Assembly: GCA_035604195.1 (NCBI GenBank)
Contig: DATNIY010000082.1
Coordinates: 1-22,419 of the forward strand
Direction: 5' to 3'
Source: DATJLY01 sp035604195
GTDB lineage: Bacteria > Pseudomonadota > Alphaproteobacteria > ATCC43930 > CGMCC-115725
DNA: 22,419 nt
Position 1 is the stretch's first letter. Each line of letters opens with the position of its first letter. Below the pieces are notes generated by a model. The model searched no databases. It was not told the DNA's origin and saw nothing but the letters and a program-made list of their open reading frames with translations. Position numbers and translations under genes: made by a program. Positions 1-5,945 of this stretch are shown one piece after another.

Positions 1-31
1 CGACCTCGCGGTCGCAGCCGCCCGCCTCCCC

Positions 32-808
32 CTACTCCTCCCCCTGCATCACCGAGGCCCTGACATCGTCTTCGATCAGCCGCCAGATACGGTCGACGGT
101 GCGGACGAATTCGGGGGTGCGTTTCATCTCGAGGCGGCGCGGGCGCGGCAGGTCGATCTCGACCACGTCCTGGAGGCGGCCGGGGCGGCGGGCGAAGACC
201 AGGACCCGGTCGGCGAGGAACACCGCCTCGTCGATCTGATGGGTGACGAAGAGCGCGGTCTTGCGCCCCTTCTCCCAGATGCGCAGCAATTCCGTCTGCA
301 TGATCTCGCGGGTCTGCGCGTCCAGGGCCGAGAACGGCTCGTCCATCAGCAGCACCGTGGGATCGACGGCGAGCGCGCGCGCCAGATTGACGCGCTGGCG
401 CATGCCGCCCGAAAGCTGGCGCGGATGATAGTGCTCAAAGCCGGCGAGGCCGACGAGGCGCAGCAGGTCGAGCGTGCGCTGGCGCTCCTTGGCGCCGGCG
501 CGGCCGCTCACTTCCGGGCCGATCATCGCGTTCGCCAGCACCGTCCGCCAGGGGAGCAGATTGTCGCTCTGGAAGACGAAGCCGCGATCGGCGCCGGGCT
601 TCTCCACCCGCTTGCCGTCGAGCCTGACCTCGCCTTCGCTCGCATCGGTCAAGCCGGCGACGATGCGCAGGAAGGTGGTCTTGCCGCAGCCCGAAGGGCC
701 GACGATGGCAATGAAGGCGCCCTCTTCGATGGCGATGTCGATGCCCTGCAAGGCCTCGAGATCGCCGAAGCGCTTGCTCAGCTGCCGCACTTCGAGCTTG
801 GGCGTCAT
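32..808 (-). CDS. NitT/TauT-type ABC transporter ATP-binding protein
   Basis: This 258-residue protein is the cytoplasmic ATPase that would power import through the adjacent permease. Visible motifs are Walker A GPSGCGKTT (37-45), a Q-loop at FQSDNLLPW (79-87), the signature LSGGMRQRV (132-140), Walker B VLLMDEP (152-158), a D-loop SALD, and the switch histidine in FVTHQ (H190). The Q-loop and the C-terminal region resemble SsuB/TauB/NrtD ATPases that serve nitrate, sulfonate, thiamine-precursor or similar importers. The ATG at 808 shares its A with the permease stop codon (TGATG), so translation is probably coupled; an in-frame ATG at 823 is less likely. Substrate cannot be told from the ATPase. 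The neighbouring amidohydrolase and deacetylase suggest an organic nitrogen compound, which is inference. Confidence 0.93.
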   Translation of the reverse strand: MTPKLEVRQLSKRFGDLEALQGIDIAIEEGAFIAIVGPSGCGKTTFLRIVAGLTDASEGEVRLDGKRVEKPGADRGFVFQSDNLLPWRTVLANAMIGPEVSGRAGAKERQRTLDLLRLVGLAGFEHYHPRQLSGGMRQRVNLARALAVDPTVLLMDEPFSALDAQTREIMQTELLRIWEKGRKTALFVTHQIDEAVFLADRVLVFARRPGRLQDVVEIDLPRPRRLEMKRTPEFVRTVDRIWRLIEDDVRASVMQGEE

Positions 809-1635
809 CAGTCCCTGGTCCATGGCACGAGCCGGCGCTCGATCCAGCCGAAGCCCGCGGTCATGACGATGCCGGCGACCGCCAGCACAATGACCGCGGC
901 GAAAAGGTCCGGCATGTTGAAGCTGTCGGCCGATTGGCTGATGAGCTGGCCCAAGCCCGCGCGCGAGCCGAAGAGCTCGGCCACGACCACGCCGATGAGG
1001 CCGCGCCCGATGCCGAGCTTCAAGCCCGCCAGGATGAACGGCATCGCCGAGGGCAGCGACACCTTCCAGAAGATTTGTGCGCGCGACGCGCCGAAGCTGC
1101 GGAGCATCTCGATGAGCCGCTCGCTCGTCGTGCGCAAGCCCGCCTCGGTGTTGATGCAGACGGGAAACAGCACCAGCGAGACCACCACCAGCACCTTCGA
1201 CCAAATGCCGATGCCGCACCACAGAATGAACAAGGGCGCGAGCGCGATGATCGGTGTCGCATAGAAGCCGGAGACCCAGGGCTGCAGGCTTTGCTTCACC
1301 GCCTCGCTCTCGGCCATGAAGAGGCCGAGAGCAATGCCCAGAATGCAGGCGAGGACATAGCCCAAGGCGAACTCGGCGGCGCTGATCGCGATGTGGTGGC
1401 CAAGCTCGCCGGTGGCGGAGAGATGGACGAGCGCGCCGACGATCTGCGAGGGCGCGGCGAGGAAGAGCGCGTTGGCGACGAGATAGCGGCTCAGCAGCTC
1501 CCACAAGAGAAGGCCCGCGAGGATCGACACCGTGCCGCGCAGCCGCGTGCGGCCGAGACCCCAGAGCGCGCGCAGCACCGCATCGCTCCGCCCCGGCCCG
1601 CGCTTCGTTTCCGCGTCGTGGGTCTTGACGACCAT
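808..1635 (-). CDS. NitT/TauT-type ABC transporter permease
   Basis: A 275-residue inner-membrane permease of the BPD_transp_1 fold with about six hydrophobic segments after a charged cytoplasmic N-terminus. The EAA loop that contacts the ATPase is visible around FGASRAQIFWKVSLPSAMP, followed by the conserved GRGLIGVVVAE stretch typical of SsuC/TauC-like proteins. I chose the ATG at 1635 because AAGGGAG lies a few bases upstream; an in-frame ATG at 1671 lacks such a site. The gene follows the deacetylase by about 50 bases and overlaps the ATPase by one base. No periplasmic binding protein is encoded between here and the toxin-antitoxin pair, so it must lie beyond the left edge, elsewhere in the genome, or be absent. 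Confidence 0.92.
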   Translation of the reverse strand: MVVKTHDAETKRGPGRSDAVLRALWGLGRTRLRGTVSILAGLLLWELLSRYLVANALFLAAPSQIVGALVHLSATGELGHHIAISAAEFALGYVLACILGIALGLFMAESEAVKQSLQPWVSGFYATPIIALAPLFILWCGIGIWSKVLVVVSLVLFPVCINTEAGLRTTSERLIEMLRSFGASRAQIFWKVSLPSAMPFILAGLKLGIGRGLIGVVVAELFGSRAGLGQLISQSADSFNMPDLFAAVIVLAVAGIVMTAGFGWIERRLVPWTRD

Positions 1636-1685
1636 GGCGCTCCCTTTGCCACGCTCACCCGCGTTCGGCAAGCGCCGTCGCGGGC

Positions 1686-2561
1686 CTAGGTTTCTTTATG
1701 CACGGCGCGGAAGTGGCGCGCGATCTCGCTGCCGGTGGCGCGCCAGACGCCGTCATGGCGGCAGATGTAGTCGAGCGCGCGGTCGAGCGCGTCGATGCGA
1801 TAAGGCCGGCCGCTGAGATAAGGATGGAGCGCGATCGCCATGACCCGGCCGGATTGCGCACCCTCGCGGTAGAGCACGTCGAACTGGCGGCAGATCATCT
1901 CGCGGAAATCATCGGCGCTGCGGTGGAAGGTCTCGAAGGCCGGCTTGTCGTTGATCTCGGTGCTGTAGGGCATGGCGATGATGCTGCGCCCGCCCGGCAA
2001 TGTCATGACATAGGGCTGGTCGTCGTTGCACCAATCGCCGACATATTCGATGCCCTCGGCGGCCAGGAGATCGAGCGTCTCCCAAGTCTCCTGCAGCCCC
2101 GAGCCGAGCCAGCCCGCCGGCCGCCGGCTGGTGCTGCGCGCGATTTCGGCGAGCGCGTCGCGGATGATGCGCGGCTCCTCGCCCGGCGGCGCCTCGTTGA
2201 GGCGGCGCGTGTTGGTCTCGTTGTGGCCCATCCATTCCCAGCGCCGCTTCTCGCCTTCCTCGATGATGGCGGGATGGTGGCGGCAGACCGCGCTGTTGAG
2301 CGCGACCGTGGCGCGGATGTCGTAGCGGTCCAGGACTTCCATCAGCCGCCACACGCCGACGCGGTTGCCGTAGTCGCGCTCGGACCACAGCATCACGTCC
2401 GGGATCTTGCCGCCGCCATGGCCGCCCGGCCGCTCCTCGAGCGAGAAGAACTCGATGTTGGGAATGACCCAGAAGGCGACGCGCGCGCCCATCGGCCATT
2501 CGAGGCGCGGGCGGCGGATGATGGGTGAATAGGGAAAGGGGCCGTAAGCGCCGGGCTGCAT
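1686..2561 (-). CDS. Polysaccharide deacetylase / PuuE allantoinase-like protein
   Basis: A 291-residue cytoplasmic protein of the NodB-homology (polysaccharide deacetylase) superfamily. It resembles the PuuE-like branch more than secreted chitin deacetylases: there is no signal peptide, the N-terminal beta strand reads WVIPNIEFF (31-39), a YDIRATVALNS strand follows (80-90), and a MGHNETN segment (111-117) sits where the metal histidines are expected. The C-terminal strand ends with MAIALHPYLSGRP. The classical paired-aspartate motif is not evident, so metal binding and reaction are uncertain. Members next to cysteine hydrolases and ABC importers are usually assumed to act on ureides or other C-N compounds; that is inference here. 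The ATG at 2561 has GAGGAG seven bases upstream, which decides the start. Confidence 0.85.
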   Translation of the reverse strand: MQPGAYGPFPYSPIIRRPRLEWPMGARVAFWVIPNIEFFSLEERPGGHGGGKIPDVMLWSERDYGNRVGVWRLMEVLDRYDIRATVALNSAVCRHHPAIIEEGEKRRWEWMGHNETNTRRLNEAPPGEEPRIIRDALAEIARSTSRRPAGWLGSGLQETWETLDLLAAEGIEYVGDWCNDDQPYVMTLPGGRSIIAMPYSTEINDKPAFETFHRSADDFREMICRQFDVLYREGAQSGRVMAIALHPYLSGRPYRIDALDRALDYICRHDGVWRATGSEIARHFRAVHKET

Positions 2562-2572
2562 CGCCTTGCTCC

Positions 2573-3274
2573 TCAGCTCGCTCGGCGGACGCGCTGCTCG
2601 TCGAGCTGCGCCACGACCTGATCGAGGCGCAGCACATCGCAATATTTGTGGTGCATGTCGAAGAGGTTGACCTGGTGCGAAAGCAAGCTGCGGTCGTAGC
2701 AGCATTCCTCGACCAACGTCACGTGATAGCCGTGCGAATAGGCATCGACCGCCGAGGCGCGGACGCAGCCCGACGTGCTCTCGCCGCAGATGATCAGGCT
2801 CTGCACGCCGAGCTGCGTCAGATGCGCCTGGAGCGGCGTGCCGAAGAAGGCGGAGGCGCGCTGCTTGGTGATGACGACGTCGCCGGGCTGCGGCTTCCAT
2901 TCCGGCCGAATGGCGAAGAGCGCGGGATCGGCCGAGGCGCCTCGGCGCTTGGTCGCGGCGATGCGCTTGGGCTGGCTCTGCGGGCGGCAGTCTTGCGTCG
3001 AGTAGAAGATCGGCAAGCCCGCTGCGCGCGCAGCGGCGAAGAGCCGCTTCGTCGGCTCGATCGCCGCCCAAGCATAGACGCCGCAGGCGCTCGGATAGGT
3101 TTTGGTCACCTCCGCCACCGGCTTGTCGCCGCCCTCATAGGCCATCTCGTAAAGATCGATCGCCAAAAGCGCCGGCGCCGGCCCGACGAAGAGGTCGCGC
3201 TTGTAATGGGCGTAAAGCTCCAGCACATCCGCCGGGATGACATCGCGCCAGCAATGATCCTCGAAATCGTCCAT
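2573..3274 (-). CDS. Isochorismatase-family cysteine hydrolase
   Basis: A 233-residue hydrolase of the isochorismatase-like superfamily, which includes N-carbamoylsarcosine amidase, maleamate amidohydrolase, RutB and nicotinamidase. The catalytic triad is visible: Asp40 in LLAIDLYE, Lys137 in VITKQRASAFFGTPL, and nucleophile Cys170 in ICGESTSGCVRASAVDA. The GESTSGCVRASAVDA stretch resembles the carbamoylsarcosine/maleamate amidase branch, so an amide or carbamoyl substrate is likelier than a true isochorismate. It is the first gene of the four-gene minus-strand operon and ends 11 bases before the deacetylase start. The frame is open upstream to 3364, but that would run into the antitoxin gene; the ATG at 3274 follows a G-run and begins at the usual family N-terminus. 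The exact substrate cannot be named. Confidence 0.9.
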   Translation of the reverse strand: MDDFEDHCWRDVIPADVLELYAHYKRDLFVGPAPALLAIDLYEMAYEGGDKPVAEVTKTYPSACGVYAWAAIEPTKRLFAAARAAGLPIFYSTQDCRPQSQPKRIAATKRRGASADPALFAIRPEWKPQPGDVVITKQRASAFFGTPLQAHLTQLGVQSLIICGESTSGCVRASAVDAYSHGYHVTLVEECCYDRSLLSHQVNLFDMHHKYCDVLRLDQVVAQLDEQRVRRAS

Positions 3275-3344
3275 GGCAACCCCCGCGCCGCTAAGAAGAG
3301 GGTCAGTGTGCGGCATCGGCCACGACGCCGCAACGGCCAGGCAA

Positions 3345-3680
3345 TCACGCAGCTTCGACCACACGCAAGCGTCCTTGGCGGGGCTTACGCGGCGCTGGTT
3401 TGACGATGATCTCTACGTCCCGACCAAGCGAATTCAGCCAGCCTGCTAGCCGGTCGATGGTCACACTCTCCATCCGGCCGCGGAACACTTTTGAAAGTGT
3501 CGGCTGATCCGTGCCGCAGAGCCGCGCCGCTTCCTGCTGCGTCAGTTTGCGCCGCGCGATGGTGTCCTTGATGGCGATAATCAGGCGGCTTTTAGCGGCG
3601 AGTTCGGCCGCCTCGGCTGGCGCGAATCCGATATCGGCAAACACGTTGCCGCTGCTCTTCTCAAAGGGAATTTTGGCCAT
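3345..3680 (-). CDS. XRE-family antitoxin (HigA-like)
   Basis: A 111-residue DNA-binding protein with a helix-turn-helix of the XRE type: LTQQEAARLCGTDQPTLSKVFRGR occupies about 46-69. In this family the helix-turn-helix protein neutralises the toxin and represses the shared promoter. The gene starts two bases after the toxin stop codon, and the end of the toxin gene supplies its ribosome site (GGAGG, seven bases before ATG). The toxin-first order matches higBA-type systems. The basic tail (KPAPRKPRQGRLR) could aid DNA or toxin binding. The 18-bp palindrome upstream of the toxin is its likely operator. Confidence 0.88.
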   Translation of the reverse strand: MAKIPFEKSSGNVFADIGFAPAEAAELAAKSRLIIAIKDTIARRKLTQQEAARLCGTDQPTLSKVFRGRMESVTIDRLAGWLNSLGRDVEIIVKPAPRKPRQGRLRVVEAA

Positions 3681-3682
3681 GA

Positions 3683-4084
3683 TCAGTCCTCCGCATCTAG
3701 CTCCCGTGCGCGCCGCAAGCGCACGGCGATCAACTCGGCGTCCGGCTTCGGCAGGCCGATTCCGGATTTGGATTTTTTCATGAAGGCATGCAGCACATAG
3801 AGCGCCTTCGTGAGATTGACGATGTACGCCAGCCGATAGGCGTTCCGGTCGAATCTCTCTCGCAGCTCATAAACACCGGTTCCAAACTGGGGCAACGGCT
3901 TCATGTCGAGCGGGATCTTGCCCTGCTGCAATTGAAAGAGCCTAGACCCAAAGGAAGCCTTTACCTCGCGAGGCAACGCCGAAAGATCGTCCTTGCTGCT
4001 GGCGATCCAGATGAGCGGGCGAGCTGACGGCGGGTTTTCCTGCTTCGCTTCCCTGGTGCGGCTTTGCCTTTCCGGCTTTCTCAT
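3683..4084 (-). CDS. RelE/HigB-like toxin (phage Gp49-like)
   Basis: A protein of 133 residues, or somewhat fewer, in the Gp49/HigB branch of the RelE superfamily, which cleaves mRNA at ribosomes. The family core is visible: PLIWIASSKDDLSALP (23-38), VYELRERF and YRLAYIVN in the middle, then LYVLHAFMKKSKSG (96-108), where aromatic and lysine residues of the active site lie. The C-terminal helix follows. The ATG at 4084 was chosen because a good promoter places transcription start almost exactly on it; an in-frame ATG at 4120 would lie upstream of the -10 box. The first 22 residues are not part of the usual family core, so a later start is possible. It forms an operon with the antitoxin. Confidence 0.85.
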   Translation of the reverse strand: MRKPERQSRTREAKQENPPSARPLIWIASSKDDLSALPREVKASFGSRLFQLQQGKIPLDMKPLPQFGTGVYELRERFDRNAYRLAYIVNLTKALYVLHAFMKKSKSGIGLPKPDAELIAVRLRRARELDAED

Positions 4085-4091
4085 CACGCAG

Positions 4092-4120
4092 ATTATGGCA
4101 AATTTGCCATATCGCGTCAA
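4092..4120 (-). promoter_or_regulatory. Toxin-antitoxin promoter with internal palindromic operator
   Basis: On the minus strand a -35 box TTGACG (4120-4115) is followed by a 17-base spacer and a -10 box CATAAT (4097-4092). The perfect 18-bp palindrome TATGGCAAATTTGCCATA spans 4094-4111, covering most of the spacer and most of the -10 box. A repressor bound there would block RNA polymerase, as expected for autoregulation by the antitoxin. Seven bases separate the -10 box from the toxin ATG, so transcription probably begins at or beside the start codon. Confidence 0.7.
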
Positions 4121-4182
4121 GTCCCTTGCGAGCGCTCCTTGCCCCGCCTACGGCGCGCGCCTTCCCCCGCGCTTACGCGAAA

Positions 4183-4190
4183 TTAACCAT
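4183..4190 (+). promoter_or_regulatory. Possible CtrA-type half-site
   Basis: The octamer TTAACCAT lies 54 bases upstream of the small membrane-protein gene in an otherwise GC-rich stretch. It matches the half-site recognised by the alphaproteobacterial cell-cycle regulator CtrA. There is no clean second TTAA at the canonical spacing, so this is a weak candidate. A single GAGTC (a GANTC methylation site) lies at 4226-4230. Confidence 0.25.
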
Positions 4191-4244
4191 TCTTGCCGAG
4201 ACTGGGCGCAGCGGATCAGCAGGAAGAGTCCGGAGTGTAGGACC

Positions 4245-4370
4245 ATGCAAAGTAACGTGATGGCGTTCGCGGCGCTCATGGTCAGCGCCTATGTGCTGGG
4301 ATACGGAACGCGTGCCTATATCGGCTGGCGCAACCGCCGCCGCTACCGCTTCAGCCTGAGCCGGGCCTAG
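4245..4370 (+). CDS. Small single-pass membrane protein, 41 residues
   Basis: I do not recognise the family. The 41-residue product has one hydrophobic segment at about 5-24 (VMAFAALMVSAYVLGYGTRA) followed by a strongly basic tail rich in Arg (RNRRRYRF), so the positive-inside rule predicts a cytoplasmic C-terminus. A GGAG lies about nine bases before the ATG. The gene sits between the divergent toxin-antitoxin promoter and the convergent holA gene, ending five bases from the holA stop. The clear membrane-segment-plus-basic-tail design and a plausible upstream region argue that it is real, but it is short and unsupported by homology I can name. Confidence 0.5.
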   Translation: MQSNVMAFAALMVSAYVLGYGTRAYIGWRNRRRYRFSLSRA

Positions 4371-4375
4371 CTCCC

Positions 4376-5419
4376 CTACCGCCGCGGCCCGGCGGCTTGG
4401 CCGGCGATGCGCAGCAGCGCGTCGCGGCAAATGGCGTGGGGCGGCGGACCGGTGCGCTTGGCGTTGCGCTCGGCCGCGGTCAAGAGCAGCAGCGCCTCCC
4501 GCGCGCGCGCCTTGGGCCAGAGCCGCAGCTCGCGCTCGAAACGCTCCTTGTCCTTGAAGAACACCGGCGGGCGCAGCTTCCCCATCGCCTCTTCCGCCGC
4601 AGCACCCGCGGCGATGCGCGCGCCGGTCAGATGCAGGCGCTGGAAATGCCGCGTGAGCGCGCGCAGCACCGTGACCGGCGCCTCGCCTTCCTCGAAGGCG
4701 CGGGAAAGCGCACGCTCGAGCCCTGGCGCATCGCCGCCTGACGCGGCATGGACGACATCGTCGAGCGTCAGGGCCGCGCTGTCGCCGACCACCGCAGCGG
4801 CATCGCCATAGCCAAGCCGGCCGCCGTCGCCGACATAGAGCGCGAGCTTTTCCAGCTCCTGCCGGCTGAGCCCGCGGTCGCCGCCGAGATTGGCCGCGAG
4901 ATAGTCGAGCGCCTCGCCCGCGACGGCAATGCGGTGCTCGGCCATCACGGCGCGGGCCAGCTCGCGCAGCTCGCGCGGCCCATCGGCATAGCACGGGATC
5001 GCCGCCGCGTTCTTCGCCGCCTCGAAGGCGCGGCGCAGGCTCGAGCGCGAAGGCAAATCGCCGGCCTCGACCACGACCAGCGTGTCGCCCGGGCCGGGCG
5101 CTTTGAGCCAGCGCTCGAACAGCCCGCCCACGGCGTCGCCTGCCTCGCGCACGCGCAGAACGCGCCGCCCGCCGGTGAGCGACAGGGCCTGCGTCTCGTC
5201 GGCGAGCAGCGCTGGATCGGCGGCGAGACTCGCCCCGCCGAGTTCGGCGACGCGGAAGGGATCCCTGGGATCGGCGACAATGGCGCGCGCGAGATCGTCG
5301 GCGCGCTCGCGGACCAGGCCCAGATCCGGACCATGGAGCAGAAGCGCGCGGATGCCGGGATCGGGCGCCGCGATGAAGCGGGCGAGGAAGGGTCCGATCC
5401 GCGCCGCGGTCAGCCGCAA
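4376..5419 (-). CDS. holA: DNA polymerase III subunit delta
   Basis: A protein of about 347 residues, the clamp-loader subunit that opens the beta sliding clamp. The N-terminus RLTAARIGPFL and the ensuing LLLHGPDLGLVRERADDLARAI match the usual alphaproteobacterial HolA start and degenerate AAA+ region; a helical middle (LDYLAANLGGDRGLSRQELEKLALY) and the C-terminal collar domain with VFFKDKERFERELRLW follow. I favour the TTG at 5419, seven bases after the LptE stop with GAGG upstream, because it begins exactly at the conserved (M)RLTAARI. The frame is open to an ATG at 5473, but that extension lies inside lptE in another frame. It is the last gene of the leuS-lptE-holA block. Confidence 0.9.
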   Translation of the reverse strand: MRLTAARIGPFLARFIAAPDPGIRALLLHGPDLGLVRERADDLARAIVADPRDPFRVAELGGASLAADPALLADETQALSLTGGRRVLRVREAGDAVGGLFERWLKAPGPGDTLVVVEAGDLPSRSSLRRAFEAAKNAAAIPCYADGPRELRELARAVMAEHRIAVAGEALDYLAANLGGDRGLSRQELEKLALYVGDGGRLGYGDAAAVVGDSAALTLDDVVHAASGGDAPGLERALSRAFEEGEAPVTVLRALTRHFQRLHLTGARIAAGAAAEEAMGKLRPPVFFKDKERFERELRLWPKARAREALLLLTAAERNAKRTGPPPHAICRDALLRIAGQAAGPRR

Positions 5420-5426
5420 GAGCGCC

Positions 5427-5945
5427 TCATCCCGGGTGTTGGCCGCGCAGCCATAGCGCCACCTGTACGGCAATGTCGCGGCTCACATCCTCCGCCGCCT
5501 GACGACGCGCGCTTTCTTCGGCAACGGTCGCGGCATAAGCGTCGTTGGTGAAGTTGAAGGAGGTGATGGCGGCGCTCTTGCCCTCATGCAGGGGATGAGC
5601 GGCGCCGGTCGCGCTCAAGCTGTAGCTGGCGCTCAATGTGATCCGGCTGCGCAGCGAGGTGGCGTTGCGCTCGATGCCGAGATCGGCGCGCCCGACCGAG
5701 AGCACGACTTTCAGCAGATAGCGCGTCTTGACATCGGCGCCGCGCGGATTGAGCTGTTCGCGCAGCGAGGTCTCGACGATCTGGCCGATATGGTCGGGGA
5801 TCGGCGTGACCTTGATCGCGGCGAGATTCGGGTCATAGCTGAAGGCCGGCTGGTCGCCATAGAGCGGATGAAAGCCGCAGGCGGCGAGCGGCAGAAGAAG
5901 CAGCGTGACGATGAAGGCGCGCCGCGCCGCGCTACACCACGACAT
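5427..5945 (-). CDS. lptE: LPS assembly lipoprotein LptE
   Basis: A 172-residue outer-membrane lipoprotein that plugs and helps assemble the LptD channel for lipopolysaccharide export. The N-terminus has Arg residues, a hydrophobic stretch FIVTLLLLPL and a lipobox LAAC with lipidated Cys23, followed at once by GFHPLYGD, the hallmark start of mature LptE. The remainder has the expected alternating beta-strand composition and ends RDIAVQVALWLRGQHPG. The ATG at 5945 overlaps the leuS stop by 14 bases, which suggests coupling. The order leuS - lptE - holA is shared by many alphaproteobacteria. Length is normal for the family. Confidence 0.92.
   Translation of the reverse strand: MSWCSAARRAFIVTLLLLPLAACGFHPLYGDQPAFSYDPNLAAIKVTPIPDHIGQIVETSLREQLNPRGADVKTRYLLKVVLSVGRADLGIERNATSLRSRITLSASYSLSATGAAHPLHEGKSAAITSFNFTNDAYAATVAEESARRQAAEDVSRDIAVQVALWLRGQHPG

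Noticed and set aside
809..1504. Apparent N-terminal extension of the ABC ATPase frame through the permease gene.
   Set aside because: The extension is rich in Arg/Ala/His with no domain, while the other frame encodes a clear permease. The ATPase begins at the TGATG overlap.
4085..4120. Upstream ATG at 4120 as start of the toxin.
   Set aside because: It lies upstream of the -10 box, in the -35 region, so it would not be in the transcript from the promoter seen.
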